This document shows, piece after piece, positions 22,001 to 31,663 of a stretch of 64,000 nt of DNA. This DNA is from Lenzites betulinus. Lineage: Eukaryota > Basidiomycota > Agaricomycetes > Polyporales > Polyporaceae. Where the stretch lies: assembly GCA_022264855.1 (NCBI GenBank), contig JABYQU010000030.1, positions 1 through 64,000 on the forward strand, read 5' to 3'. A model generated the notes under the pieces. The model was not told the DNA's origin and did no database searches. It saw nothing but the letters and a program-made list of their open reading frames with translations. Within the stretch, counting starts at the first letter, position 1. Each line of letters begins with the position of its first letter. Made by a program: the position numbers and the translations under genes.

Positions 22001-22542
22001 CTTCGACAGATGCGGAACGTGCATTCTCGAGCGGCCACCTCACAGTCTCGCGGCTGCGTCACTCTCTCAGTGACGAGTCGGTCCGCGCTGGCACTGTCCT
22101 CGGCTCATGGGCCGATCACCCCGCGCTCGTTCCCGAAGACGAGCTCGTCAAGCTCATCAAGTCCCATGGGCGCCGCGGTGCAAATGTCGCCGCTGTTTCG
22201 ACGCAGGCATCCCACCTCCCCGACGCCCCTCCACCGGCCGCCGATCTCATGGACGGCACAGGCAACATCTCCGCGATGAACGTTGGTGCCCGGAGCGCTT
22301 TGGTCGCCGCCGCCGTGTCGAACTCTGCGTCCACCGCCGCCATCAGCAGCTCTGGACCTGCAGCGCCGCTCGCCCGGATGACCTCGCAGGGCCAGGCGGG
22401 TGAAGCCTTGATGAACGCGCGCGCAGGCCCCTCGACGAACGTGCGCGCAGGCTCCTCGACGAACGCGCGTGCAGGCCCCTCGACGCAGCGGCGCCGGCGT
22501 ACGGCGGAAGACGGTGACTCCGATGTCATTGCCTTGGACTAA
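19037..22542 (+). CDS. hAT transposase
   Basis: Thirteen exons: 19037-19406, 19463-19571, 19627-19963, 20018-20145, 20202-20280, 20335-20469, 20522-20755, 20808-21095, 21157-21373, 21425-21589, 21642-21700, 21753-21942, 21998-22542. They total 2856 bases, giving 951 residues. A basic head (KRSRTASPSPERGG) is followed by a BED-type zinc finger (FVCKRHPSKH, then STGNLKRHISGCD, about residues 150-185), the RNase-H-like core with first aspartate in LCIDGWTSPN and second in VTCDNADTNT, a helical insertion, and the C-terminal hAT dimerisation domain (ALQYWNLM, then ATSTDAERAFSSGH, SRLRHSLSDESV). The enzyme cuts and rejoins the element ends. The last exon ends in a 27-bp repeat encoding RAGPSTN units. 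No stop or frameshift is seen, so it may be functional. Confidence 0.88.
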
Positions 22543-22954
22543 ATAGGTAGCACATAGCATATCGACCCCACGCCCATGTATTCATGTCTGGCAGTGTCAT
22601 ACTTATGTTTGGCTGTGTTATACTTGTGTCTGGCCGCGTTATAGTTTTTCAATATACTTGTTATGCATTTGTCTACTCATTTCTGACTTGGTTGATTGGT
22701 CTGCGTGCCCGTGTGCCTCAATGCTGCGTGAATGTTACACAGTGCATGTCTGCCAACCTTAGAAAATGTGCAATATTTTATAGACGCCCGGTCAAGTAGG
22801 TCGACCTGGGCGCTTCAGGTCCGGATAGCCAGGTCCGGTTCCCTTGCTTGATCTGACCTGTGCGGATCCAGATCGAGCATCAGTACCTGGTGAAACCCAT
22901 AGGTCCGGCTCCGGATAACCTACAGGTCGACCTAGGTTCAGCCTTATGAGGCAC

Positions 22955-23132
22955 AGCCTGCAGGTAACCACACCGTAGCCGTAAGGTACTGAAACGCGTA
23001 GCGGAAACACACCGTAGCCATGAGGCACTGAAACACGTATCCAAAACACAAGGTAACCACGAGGCAGAGTCCGTGACTGATTCCAGACATAACGTGTAAC
23101 CAACCGTTACTGAAGCACGTACGGTTGTAACA
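22955..23132 (-). repeat. 3' LTR of left element E, proximal piece
   Basis: Continues the LTR after the hAT. It ends GGTTGTAACA at 23132, the inverse of the TGTTACAACC start. With 16441-16626 it gives a 364-bp LTR. The polypurine tract (inverse of AGAAAGGGGG) lies just to the right at about 23135-23146. Confidence 0.88.
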
Positions 23133-23171
23133 TAACCCCCTTTCTATGGTAGGAAGTCGCCCTCGACTTCT

Positions 23172-24143
23172 TCAGATAGTGTCTCGGAAGTGTCGAGCCT
23201 CCAGTGAGCATGGAGGAGAGCGAGGGGACGCAGTTCCGAACCAAGGGCAGTCCGCGTCGAGATGTCCTGCAGCCCACATCCTGCACCAACGACACTGTCT
23301 CTGGGGACAGTATAGCGTTCCGTGGCCGACGATGACGCAGTTGAGACAGAACTGTTCATTGGCTATTGCGTCGAGGATGGGGTATCGACTGGTAGTCGCG
23401 TTTTCCGCAGCGACAGGTACCGGAGTGGCGTAGAATGGGATTGATAGCTGCGGTGGAGGAGGGATTGGAAGTGGTGCTTGCCAAGGTACGGGTCTGGGGG
23501 TGTCAGGACGAGGTCGTAGGGGTTGGATCTGTTCGAGACGAGGTCGAACATATCGTGCTTCAGGGGCCGGGGATAGCGCGCGTGTTCGTCGAGACGATGC
23601 TGGACCTCCCGGATGTTCGGTTGGCTCTGGTTCACCGAGTTCCGGTACGATTCGTCCAAAGTACTGTTGGAGGCGGTGGCGGTTGGTGGGCCACAAGAGG
23701 GCATGGTCGATGTTCTCTCGTGCGTCCGAGAGGTGTTGCATCCCTTCGTCGAGGTGGTAGAGCACGTGTGCCGCTTCTTCCCCGGGGACATTCTCCAATG
23801 CTTGTTGTACTGCTTCGAGGTGACGGATTACGCGCCTTTGGTAGAACTCCTGACTGACCACTACCCATAGGTTGTAGTTGCGTCTCGAAAGGGTTTTGTC
23901 GACTATGTCTTCGAGCTCGTTTTGAGTGTCGACGGCTCGTGCATAGGCCACAGCGAAAGCTTCTATCCGTGGGTCCAACAATTGTACCGCTTCAGATTCG
24001 TGAAGAGTTTCCTCCGACGAGTTCGACGATTGAGTGGGTGCGATGTTTTCGTCGACGAACACGTAACTGGCGGTGTCTTCGACGGGTGTGTTAGGCCGAG
24101 TCGGGACCCAGGTATTGCGCGAGAATGGGAGTTCCATCCCCAT
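23172..24143 (-). CDS. Third ORF of element E (left copy), double zinc-knuckle protein
   Basis: 323 residues, starting MGMELPFSRN, immediately before the LTR. Residues 50-170 are helical (SRRNYNLWVVVSQEFYQRR and following). Residues 175-260 are rich in Pro and Arg. The C-terminus has two zinc knuckles, CLNCVIVGHGTLYC (C-x2-C-x4-H-x4-C, the Gag type) and CRWCRMWAAGHLDADC (C-x2-C-x6-H-x4-C). It therefore probably binds nucleic acid. It overlaps the preceding small ORF by 53 bases. Its role in the element is unknown; a nucleic-acid chaperone separate from Gag is one possibility. Confidence 0.75.
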   Translation of the reverse strand: MGMELPFSRNTWVPTRPNTPVEDTASYVFVDENIAPTQSSNSSEETLHESEAVQLLDPRIEAFAVAYARAVDTQNELEDIVDKTLSRRNYNLWVVVSQEFYQRRVIRHLEAVQQALENVPGEEAAHVLYHLDEGMQHLSDARENIDHALLWPTNRHRLQQYFGRIVPELGEPEPTEHPGGPASSRRTRALSPAPEARYVRPRLEQIQPLRPRPDTPRPVPWQAPLPIPPPPQLSIPFYATPVPVAAENATTSRYPILDAIANEQFCLNCVIVGHGTLYCPQRQCRWCRMWAAGHLDADCPWFGTASPRSPPCSLEARHFRDTI

Positions 24144-24306
24144 GGCTGGTCGCAGTGTCTTCGACGGTGGTGGGAGAGAGTGGGTCGCGGTGGTCGAGGA
24201 GGTGTTGGAGGAGTGAGAAGTAGAGTTGAGAAACGTATCTGAGGAAGGCGAGAGCGAAGAGGAATGCGGTGAAGGTGGTGATGAGGACGGCGACTATGTT
24301 CCCCAT
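24091..24306 (-). CDS. Small membrane ORF b of element E (left copy)
   Basis: 71 residues. The N-terminus is one hydrophobic segment (NIVAVLITTFTAFLFALAFL) long enough to span a membrane, followed by a short polar tail. It overlaps ORF a by 13 bases and the third ORF by 53 bases. Function unknown. The reading frame is the same in the right copy, but the copies are too alike for that to show selection. Confidence 0.5.
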   Translation of the reverse strand: MGNIVAVLITTFTAFLFALAFLRYVSQLYFSLLQHLLDHRDPLSPTTVEDTATSHGDGTPILAQYLGPDSA

Positions 24307-24464
24307 GCGTTGAAGTCGTCCTTCTTGGGGGGGTAGTCCCTGGAGAGGAGGGTCCTCTCGAGTAGTCGTTGAGAGAACTCTCGCAGGATGTAGGCAATGG
24401 CTGCGAGGGAGATGGCGAAGAGGGCGAGAATGTAGAGGCAGAGGAGTGCGAGGAGTGCGAGCAT
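24294..24464 (-). CDS. Small membrane ORF a of element E (left copy)
   Basis: 56 residues from ATG 24464, 9 bases after the pol stop. Residues 2-27 are almost wholly hydrophobic (LALLALLCLYILALFAISLA and on), then a charged tail (REFSQRLLER, DYPPKKDDF). It looks like a single-pass membrane peptide. The stop overlaps the start of ORF b. Confidence 0.5.
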   Translation of the reverse strand: MLALLALLCLYILALFAISLAAIAYILREFSQRLLERTLLSRDYPPKKDDFNAWGT

Positions 24465-24473
24465 GTTGAGGTT

Positions 24474-27410
24474 TTAGGCCAGTTTCTTGGCCCGCTTATA
24501 TCCTTCTAGGAGCTCCTGGGCATGAGGCAGCAGCATGTCTTCCGGTTCCCATGTATTTTCAGCACTGGAGTATCCTTTCCACTTGATTCGGTAACTGATT
24601 CCGCCTCGTTGCTTCTTGTGTCCCACGATGGCCTCAACTTCGTATTCTTCTTGATCGTCGATCAGATCAGGTGGAGGGCGCGTGTAGTTGGGGCCGTGTG
24701 TGTCGTTTTCCTTATAAGGGGTGAGGAAACTTGCGTGGAACACGGGGTGGATCTTCCATGTTTCAGGTAGCTTGAGACGGTAATTGAGGGTGCTGATGAC
24801 TTCGAGGATTTCAAATGGTCCTTCTCGTTTGGGCGCGAGCTTCCTGGTGGCGTATGACAGTTTCAAATTCTTGCCTTTGAGCCAGACTTTCTGCCCTTTC
24901 TTGAAGGGGATGAACTTTCCCATAATGCGGTCCCTCATTATTTCCCGGGCTAGCTCATGTGCCGCTAGCGCCTCGTCACGTGCCTTTTGCAGGTCGGTTA
25001 GGCGGTCTTGTACCAGGGGGACATTGGTCCTTGGGTAGGCAATAGGGATCAAGGACGGGTTGTATCCCATCATGAGGTAGAAGGGAGAGGCATTTCTGGC
25101 TGCATGGGCTCGTTGATTGTGCGCTACTTCTGCGTTGATCAGGTGTCTTGACCAGGTGTCTGGTCGTCCTGTGCAGAAGATCCGGAGATAGACTTCAAGT
25201 TCCTGATTGGCTCGTTCCGTTTGTCCGTCGCTCTGTGGGTGATATGCGGTGCTGAGAGACAGTGTGATCTTCAGGAGTCTTCCTAGTTCCTTGGTGACGT
25301 GTGATGTGAATTGTGGTCCTCTGTCGGAGATGATCTTTTCTGGAAGGCCAAAACGTCGGTATACGGTTTGATACATGAGCGCGGCTGTTCCGATGGCATC
25401 GATGGTCTTGTTGCATGGTGTAAGGATTACCCCCTTTGTAAGGCCGTGGTCTACCATGACCATGATTGAGTCAAAACCATCGGATGTCGGTAGATCGGTG
25501 ATGTAGTCGACAGAGACTTGCTGGAAGGGTCGTGTGACGCTGTCAGCCGAGATGGGGTTCAGCGGTGGTGTGGTGGGATGTGTATTGATCTTGTTTTGCT
25601 GGCATTCCGCGCACCCTTCCACGTAGCGAGACACCATAGTGTGCATTCCCGGCCACCAGTAGTCGCGTCGTAGGAGTTCTAGTGTTTTGAAGCGTCCGGG
25701 GTGTCCCATTGCCGGGGTGTCATGGTAGCGTTGGATTAGGTCTCTCCGAAGTTGTTCATCAGCGGGGACATAGCATCTGTTCTTGAAGAATACCATTCCG
25801 TCCCGTTCTTCCCAATCCGATAGTGCGGATTTGATGGGGGGAAGTGTTCCGGTCTTCAGCGCCATGTGTATTGCTTGGAATATCTGGTCTTTGATGACGA
25901 ACTCTCTGAAGCGTGTTTGCAGTTCGGAGTCAATCATCCTGATGAAGAGATGTTCGGGTAGGAGGACGTGGTCATTATTGTCGTTCTTCTTGTCATGGCC
26001 AAGGTCGTGTCGTCTGGACAGGGTGTCGGATTGGATCATGTCTTTTCCTGGGACGTGGTGTAGCTGGATGTCAAATTCTGATAGGAAGAGTAGCCATCTT
26101 GCTTGCCGTCGGTTCAGTCGGTGGGCATCACGGTAGTAGGTCAGGTTCTTGTGGTCAGAAAGGACTTGTACTGGATGAGGTGCTCCGAGGAGGTAGTGGC
26201 GCCATTCTTGTAGAGATCGGATTATCCCTAGGAGTTCTTTGTCATAGATCTCGTAGTTTCGTTCTGCTTTGTTGAATCCTTTGGACAGGTATGCGCATGG
26301 ATGGAGGTCGCCATTTTCGTCTCGTTGTCGGAGGACAGCTCCTGATGCAAAGTCCGATGTGTCTGATTCGATGAAGAATGGTTTGGAGATGTCAGGCATT
26401 AGCAGGACGGGTGCTGTGGTGAATCTGTTCTTCAGGGTGTCAAAGGCTTGCTGACAGGCTGGTGTCCATTCCCACTTGGTGTTCTTTCGGGTTAGGTCGT
26501 TCAGCGGTTTTGCAATATCCGAAAAGTGATTGATAAAACGCCTGTAGAAGTTGCCAAAGCCAAAGAACGACCGTACCCCTTTGACGTCAGTGGGTTCTTT
26601 CCAGTCCTGGATGCCTTTCAGCTTGATAGGGTCCATGGCTACCTGGTTTTCCCGGATGATCATCCCAAGATATTCCACTTCTGGTGCGTCGAAAGTGCAT
26701 TTCTCCAGCTTCAAGAACAGGTCATTTTCTTGTAGCCTTTGCAGCACCCTTTGTGTCCGTTCTTCGTGTGTCTTCTGGTCTTTCGAAAAGATGAGGATAT
26801 CGTCCATGTAGATCACAAGCCATCCTTCGTCGATCATGTTTTTGAATAGGGCGTTCATCATTGCCTGAAAGGTTCCTGGGGAATTGCATAGTCCGAAGAA
26901 CATGACCATGGGTTCGAATAGTCCCCGGTGGGTCTTGAAAGCTGCTTTCCATTGATCACCATCCTTGATTTGCACGTTGTTGTAGCCTGATCGCAGGTCT
27001 AGTTTGGAGAAGACCTTGGCACCTTGCAACTTGTCAACCAGTTCGGCTACTAGCGGGAGCGGGTATGCATTCTTGATGGTTCCTTCGTTGAGGTAGCGGT
27101 AGTCTTGACATGGCCGTAAAGATCCATCCTTCTTGCCAACAAAGAACAGTGGTGATGCCATTGGGGATTTGGATTTGAGAATATAGCCTTTCTTTAGGTT
27201 TTCATTGATGAATTCGTCGGCTGCTTGTTGTTCCTGTGGAGACAGCCGATATGGTTTGAAATCCTTAGGCACAAAATCCGGTTTCAGTTCAATGGCATGG
27301 TCCCAGGGTCTTGAGGATGGGAATTGTTCCGCCGCTTTCTTCTCAAATACCGATGCAAATTCTTGGTATGCTTCGGGTAGGATCTTCTGGTTATTGTGCG
27401 AGCGCCATAG
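24474..27410 (-). CDS. pol: Pol of element E (left copy): RT, RNase H, integrase, chromodomain
   Basis: Intact inverted copy of the pol at 31644-34580, with the same 932-residue core. See that entry for domains. The frame has no ATG at its 5' end and opens 20 bases before the protease stop, so it is read by frameshift or reinitiation from the protease frame. Confidence 0.9.
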   Translation of the reverse strand, partial: LWRSHNNQKILPEAYQEFASVFEKKAAEQFPSSRPWDHAIELKPDFVPKDFKPYRLSPQEQQAADEFINENLKKGYILKSKSPMASPLFFVGKKDGSLRPCQDYRYLNEGTIKNAYPLPLVAELVDKLQGAKVFSKLDLRSGYNNVQIKDGDQWKAAFKTHRGLFEPMVMFFGLCNSPGTFQAMMNALFKNMIDEGWLVIYMDDILIFSKDQKTHEERTQRVLQRLQENDLFLKLEKCTFDAPEVEYLGMIIRENQVAMDPIKLKGIQDWKEPTDVKGVRSFFGFGNFYRRFINHFSDIAKPLNDLTRKNTKWEWTPACQQAFDTLKNRFTTAPVLLMPDISKPFFIESDTSDFASGAVLRQRDENGDLHPCAYLSKGFNKAERNYEIYDKELLGIIRSLQEWRHYLLGAPHPVQVLSDHKNLTYYRDAHRLNRRQARWLLFLSEFDIQLHHVPGKDMIQSDTLSRRHDLGHDKKNDNNDHVLLPEHLFIRMIDSELQTRFREFVIKDQIFQAIHMALKTGTLPPIKSALSDWEERDGMVFFKNRCYVPADEQLRRDLIQRYHDTPAMGHPGRFKTLELLRRDYWWPGMHTMVSRYVEGCAECQQNKINTHPTTPPLNPISADSVTRPFQQVSVDYITDLPTSDGFDSIMVMVDHGLTKGVILTPCNKTIDAIGTAALMYQTVYRRFGLPEKIISDRGPQFTSHVTKELGRLLKITLSLSTAYHPQSDGQTERANQELEVYLRIFCTGRPDTWSRHLINAEVAHNQRAHAARNASPFYLMMGYNPSLIPIAYPRTNVPLVQDRLTDLQKARDEALAAHELAREIMRDRIMGKFIPFKKGQKVWLKGKNLKLSYATRKLAPKREGPFEILEVISTLNYRLKLPETWKIHPVFHASFLTPYKENDTHGPNYTRPPPDLIDDQEEYEVEAIVGHKKQRGGISYRIKWKGYSSAENTWEPEDMLLPHAQELLEGYKRAKKLA

Positions 27411-28275
27411 CTAAGTTGATCTTGGCCCGTATCCAGAGATTCATAGAGTAGATGAAACTTGTTCCTTCCGGTGCTCGATAGATTCGTCCTACTCGCAGGC
27501 GGGGACGGACTCGCTGGTCTTGTTCCTCATAGGGGTCTTCTGTGGTGAGTTTGTCTCCTAGCTTCAGGTAGTCCCCGTGGTGCTCAATGGTCTTGTCCAG
27601 GTACGCTAGTATCAGATTATCAGTGCATTGTTCTTGGTGCTCGTCATTTGGCGTGGGTAATTCCGCAAAGGGTGCTTTCATGGTGTCTTGTTGTGCAATG
27701 GTGCTGCCTTCTTCCGACTGTTGGCGCATATTGTCTTCAGGAATATCTTCTATGGTTGTCTTCCGCATGATTTGTCCAGTGAAGTGGTTCTGTTCTGGAA
27801 ACCAGAGCTGTCGCAAACGTTCAGAGAGTTGTAGATTCACTTTTGCTGGGTCGATGTGAAGGGAGCCTCGGGTGAAGTCAATTTCAGCATTGACCCTTTG
27901 CAGCCAAGGAAGCCCTAAGATGATCTTCTCCTTTCCTAGAGAGGTGACAAGCATGTGGACAAGATGTCGATGTCCTCCAGCTTCGATTTCTAGGACTGAA
28001 CAGTTCTTGATTGTCCCTTGCTTGTTTGGGATTCCATTGGCATTGAGGGCTCGTATAGGGACCTTGAGGGGTTGTATCGGCAGTTTCTTTTCTAGGACAT
28101 ATCGATAGTCCACAAAGGAGTCTTGTGCTCCTGTGTCGATAAGGGCTTGGGTTTCGACGATTTGGTCCGTGATTATGGCCAGCGGTATCCTCATGGATTG
28201 CTTGGTGGTGTCTGCCATAATTACAGCACGGACCTGCGTGCGTGGTTTCGACGTCGGTTCGGACCACGTTCTCAA
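27391..28275 (-). CDS. pro: Aspartic protease of element E (left copy)
   Basis: Inverted copy of 30779-31663 with an identical 294-residue translation. The catalytic loop is [13 protein letters not shown]. It is entered from gag by the same GGGTTTT heptamer (28275-28281 on the minus strand). Confidence 0.88.
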   Translation of the reverse strand: MRTWSEPTSKPRTQVRAVIMADTTKQSMRIPLAIITDQIVETQALIDTGAQDSFVDYRYVLEKKLPIQPLKVPIRALNANGIPNKQGTIKNCSVLEIEAGGHRHLVHMLVTSLGKEKIILGLPWLQRVNAEIDFTRGSLHIDPAKVNLQLSERLRQLWFPEQNHFTGQIMRKTTIEDIPEDNMRQQSEEGSTIAQQDTMKAPFAELPTPNDEHQEQCTDNLILAYLDKTIEHHGDYLKLGDKLTTEDPYEEQDQRVRPRLRVGRIYRAPEGTSFIYSMNLWIRAKINLAMALAQ

Positions 28276-28969
28276 AAACCCTCCTCCAGGATGTCCTTCA
28301 CCATCGAGTCCCTCTCAACTGGGTTGGTAACTCCTCTGAGTGCAGTGCAAATTCTGGCTGTTGTGACAGTGCGAGTGTTCCCGTCTTCGTCGTCGTCTTC
28401 TTCGGCTTCTTCCTCGGTTTCGGTCATCCGCATCTTGCGTGCTGGCTGCTTCCCTTTGTTCTTCCTGGTTGGGCAGTGGCGAGAGAGATGTCCAATTTCA
28501 TGACAGGTGAAGCATCGTCCTTCCTTGTAGTGTCGGTCTCTTTCTTTGGTAGTCATGCAATCGACATCCATGGCATCAGGGTCCTTCTCCTTGTGGCTCG
28601 AGTAGCGCTTTGGGAAGAATACTGGCTTCTTCATTGAGTTCTTGTCGTAGGCTTGGCCTAGTCGCCATTGCTGTTCAAGGCGGGCTGCTTGGGAGTAGAG
28701 CGTGTTGGTGGTCGTTGGCATGGTAGCCAATGCAAACATTTTTTCTCTCAAGGGTTTGTTCAGCCCTTGATAGAAAAAGTCGGCAATGACGTTGAAGTCG
28801 TTGATTCCGCATCGACTGATGACATTCTTAAACTCGAGAATGTATTCTTCCGCTGTCTTCTTGCCCTGATTGAGGTTCCGTAGCAGGACTCTGGTGCTGG
28901 CGGCCATATCGACGTCTTGGAACGAAGCTTTGAGTGCTTCCTTGAAGGCATTCCAAGTGCCATAGTTGA
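28272..28969 (-). pseudogene. gag: Gag of element E (left copy), 5'-truncated
   Basis: Encodes the C-terminal three quarters of the Gag described at 29865-30782, including the zinc knuckle CFTCHEIGHLSRHC. The gene breaks off at 28969, inside the NHVNYGTWNAF region, where it abuts the LTR of the right copy in inverted orientation. Confidence 0.88.
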
Positions 28970-29311
28970 GTAACGGTTGGTCACACGTTATGTCTGGAAT
29001 CAGTCACGGACTCTGCCTCGTGGTTACCTTGTGTTTTGGATACGTGTTTCAGTGCCTCATGGCTACGGTGTGTTTCCGCTACGCGTTTCAGTACCTTATG
29101 GCTACGGTGTGGTTACCTGCAGGCTGTGCCTTATGGTTACAGAGTGTCTCATATGTATATATACGAGTAGGAGAGCTGAGGAGAACCTCAGCTCGACCTG
29201 GTTATCTATCGCCCTTCGAACCTCCCCTCTGGACCTCGATCCCTCTGTGTGAAGCGTCTAAGTCCCTGTGCTGAAAGCCTAACAAGCGAACCACTGGGCA
29301 TCGTCTTAACA
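28970..29311 (+). repeat. 5' LTR of right element E, missing its first 22 bases
   Basis: Starts inside the LTR at GTAACGGTTGG and ends CGTCTTAACA. The U3 part contains a 39-bp tandem repeat (29014-29052, 29053-29091, and a partial third from 29092) with a CTCRTGGYTAC core and a GTTTCAG end. TATATATA at 29156-29163 follows, in the right place for a core promoter, then a GAGCTGAGG/CCTCAGCTC inverted repeat. Repeats of this type often act as enhancers. That is an inference here. Confidence 0.85.
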
Positions 29312-29864
29312 TAAGGTTGAGCTCTCCCCACCCGTCGATCTACCAAGATCTAGACAACCAGCTGAAACCCGACGAACCTGAACCTGAACTGCTGCTGAAA
29401 AGCGAGCGGTAACCCGACGAATCGACACGGAACCAGTCCCGAACGAATCGGAAGACTGGTCCTTTAACCCTAGCACCGGGTTAATCTACTACGAAGAACG
29501 CCTAGTCTACCCAGTAGGAGATGACAAGTGGAAATACGTAAACCAAGAACGAACAGACGTAACTGTCGACGAACTCCGAACAGAGAACCCCAACTACGAC
29601 GAACGATACTATCGCTTCACCGGAAGAGAAGCCCCGAGACTAAGAGTCACACCGAACCCGACCCCACTCGACCAGATCACACAGGAAGACCCTGTCCCAA
29701 GAGAACCAGAACCCGAGAACTCAGAGAGCGAATCAGAGCAATCTCAGCATAGCTTCGACACCCCCACCCCACGAACCACCGGAGAACTTCCTACATTAAC
29801 AGAAGCAGTAGCCACTATCCATATCCATGAAGAACCCCGACCGCAACCCAGAATCACAGAAAGA
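29312..29864 (+). other. Leader of element E with an ATG-less open frame joined to gag
   Basis: After the LTR comes TAAGGTTGAG, where the primer-binding site should be. From 29388, just after a TGA, 159 codons are open in frame with gag and contain no ATG. The translation looks coding: acidic, with aromatic residues (DWSFNPSTGLIYYEERLVYP), then a Pro/Glu-rich linker. Gag may start upstream through a spliced or non-AUG start, or at the ATG at 29865. Confidence 0.5.
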
Positions 29865-30782
29865 ATGGCAGACGAAGTCAAGCTCAAAATGCCGCCGACC
29901 TTCGATGGCAAACGAGAAGAGCTCATCGGATGGACCCAGAAATGTGCTCTCTACTTCAAGTTCTACGAAACCAAGTTCAACACCGACAAGAAGAAAATAA
30001 CATTCGCTCTCATGCTGATGAACGAAGGAACGGCAGGACAATGGGCCAGCGACTTCATCACCAACGCAGAAGCTCAGAACCACGTCAACTATGGCACTTG
30101 GAATGCCTTCAAGGAAGCACTCAAAGCTTCGTTCCAAGACGTCGATATGGCCGCCAGCGCCAGAGTCCTGCTACGGAACCTCAATCAGGGCAAGAAGACA
30201 GCGGAAGAATACATTCTCGAGTTTAAGAATGTCATCAGTCGATGCGGAATCAACGACTTCAACGTCATTGCCGACTTTTTCTATCAAGGGCTGAACAAAC
30301 CCTTGAGAGAAAAAATGTTTGCATTGGCTACCATGCCAACGACCACCAACACGCTCTACTCCCAAGCAGCCCGCCTTGAACAGCAATGGCGACTAGGCCA
30401 AGCCTACGACAAGAACTCAATGAAGAAGCCAGTATTCTTCCCAAAGCGCTACTCGAGCCACAAGGAGAAGGACCCTGATGCCATGGATGTCGATTGCATG
30501 ACTACCAAAGAAAGAGACCGACACTACAAGGAAGGACGATGCTTCACCTGTCATGAAATTGGACATCTCTCTCGCCACTGCCCAACCAGGAAGAACAAAG
30601 GGAAGCAGCCAGCACGCAAGATGCGGATGACCGAAACCGAGGAAGAAGCCGAAGAAGACGACGACGAAGACGGGAACACTCGCACTGTCACAACAGCCAG
30701 AATTTGCACTGCACTCAGAGGAGTTACCAACCCAGTTGAGAGGGACTCGATGGTGAAGGACATCCTGGAGGAGGGTTTTTGA
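29865..30782 (+). CDS. gag: Gag of element E (right copy)
   Basis: 305 residues from ATG 29865. Capsid-type retrotransposon Gag domain at about residues 10-150 (PPTFDGKREELIGWTQ, then GTAGQWASDF, then LRNLNQGKKTAEEYILEF), then one zinc knuckle CFTCHEIGHLSRHC at about 226-239, then a basic and an acidic tail. Gag packages the element RNA and forms cytoplasmic particles. The gene ends GAG GGT TTT TGA, and the last codons form a -1 slippery heptamer leading into the protease frame. The frame is open upstream of this ATG for another 159 codons. The copy is intact. Confidence 0.88.
   Translation: MADEVKLKMPPTFDGKREELIGWTQKCALYFKFYETKFNTDKKKITFALMLMNEGTAGQWASDFITNAEAQNHVNYGTWNAFKEALKASFQDVDMAASARVLLRNLNQGKKTAEEYILEFKNVISRCGINDFNVIADFFYQGLNKPLREKMFALATMPTTTNTLYSQAARLEQQWRLGQAYDKNSMKKPVFFPKRYSSHKEKDPDAMDVDCMTTKERDRHYKEGRCFTCHEIGHLSRHCPTRKNKGKQPARKMRMTETEEEAEEDDDEDGNTRTVTTARICTALRGVTNPVERDSMVKDILEEGF
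30773..30779 (+). promoter_or_regulatory. Candidate -1 ribosomal frameshift site between gag and protease
   Basis: G GGT TTT lies in the gag frame directly before the UGA stop (30780-30782). It fits the X XXY YYZ rule. A -1 slip leads into TTG AGA ACG, the start of the protease frame. A stimulatory structure downstream was not established. Confidence 0.6.
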
Positions 30783-31663
30783 GAACGTGGTCCGAACCGA
30801 CGTCGAAACCACGCACGCAGGTCCGTGCTGTAATTATGGCAGACACCACCAAGCAATCCATGAGGATACCGCTGGCCATAATCACGGACCAAATCGTCGA
30901 AACCCAAGCCCTTATCGACACAGGAGCACAAGACTCCTTTGTGGACTATCGATATGTCCTAGAAAAGAAACTGCCGATACAACCCCTCAAGGTCCCTATA
31001 CGAGCCCTCAATGCCAATGGAATCCCAAACAAGCAAGGGACAATCAAGAACTGTTCAGTCCTAGAAATCGAAGCTGGAGGACATCGACATCTTGTCCACA
31101 TGCTTGTCACCTCTCTAGGAAAGGAGAAGATCATCTTAGGGCTTCCTTGGCTGCAAAGGGTCAATGCTGAAATTGACTTCACCCGAGGCTCCCTTCACAT
31201 CGACCCAGCAAAAGTGAATCTACAACTCTCTGAACGTTTGCGACAGCTCTGGTTTCCAGAACAGAACCACTTCACTGGACAAATCATGCGGAAGACAACC
31301 ATAGAAGATATTCCTGAAGACAATATGCGCCAACAGTCGGAAGAAGGCAGCACCATTGCACAACAAGACACCATGAAAGCACCCTTTGCGGAATTACCCA
31401 CGCCAAATGACGAGCACCAAGAACAATGCACTGATAATCTGATACTAGCGTACCTGGACAAGACCATTGAGCACCACGGGGACTACCTGAAGCTAGGAGA
31501 CAAACTCACCACAGAAGACCCCTATGAGGAACAAGACCAGCGAGTCCGTCCCCGCCTGCGAGTAGGACGAATCTATCGAGCACCGGAAGGAACAAGTTTC
31601 ATCTACTCTATGAATCTCTGGATACGGGCCAAGATCAACTTAGCTATGGCGCTCGCACAATAA
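30779..31663 (+). CDS. pro: Aspartic protease of element E (right copy)
   Basis: 294 residues, no ATG at its 5' end, entered from gag by the -1 shift. Retropepsin fold: catalytic [13 protein letters not shown] at about residues 40-52, then [13 protein letters not shown] and the conserved [10 protein letters not shown] strand. A C-terminal linker of about 150 residues follows. The protease matures Gag and Pol. The stop (TAA 31661-31663) overlaps the pol frame by 20 bases. Confidence 0.88.
   Translation: MRTWSEPTSKPRTQVRAVIMADTTKQSMRIPLAIITDQIVETQALIDTGAQDSFVDYRYVLEKKLPIQPLKVPIRALNANGIPNKQGTIKNCSVLEIEAGGHRHLVHMLVTSLGKEKIILGLPWLQRVNAEIDFTRGSLHIDPAKVNLQLSERLRQLWFPEQNHFTGQIMRKTTIEDIPEDNMRQQSEEGSTIAQQDTMKAPFAELPTPNDEHQEQCTDNLILAYLDKTIEHHGDYLKLGDKLTTEDPYEEQDQRVRPRLRVGRIYRAPEGTSFIYSMNLWIRAKINLAMALAQ

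Larger units (their letters stand above)
16627..22946 (+). mobile_element. hAT DNA transposon inserted in the LTR of element E
   Basis: Ends are TAAGGCTGCACCTAGGTC on the left and, inverted, TAAGGCTGAACCTAGGTC on the right, with the 8-bp duplication TGAGGCAC (16619-16626 and 22947-22954) expected for hAT. Comparison with the uninterrupted LTR at 28970-29311 shows the empty site. The 6320-bp element holds a 13-exon transposase gene on the plus strand and a three-exon gene on the minus strand. Subterminal regions at both ends carry repeated AGGTCCGG and GACCTG motifs (16640-16760 and 22800-22935), possible transposase binding sites. Confidence 0.92.
23133..28969 (-). mobile_element. Left copy of Gypsy element E, 5'-truncated
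   Basis: This is the internal region of a Gypsy element on the minus strand, ending in the 3' LTR split by the hAT. It is an inverted copy of 30085-38462 without T3: both arms are exactly 5837 bp and the predicted proteins are identical wherever compared. Gag is cut at 28969, and the 5' LTR and leader are missing. The break joins straight to the truncated LTR of the right copy. All genes downstream of the gag break are intact here, including the third ORF that T3 destroyed in the right copy. Confidence 0.9.

Noticed and set aside
27872..28637. Open frames of 78-131 codons antisense to gag and protease of E
   Set aside because: They are mirror frames, repeated in the other arm only because the arms are identical.
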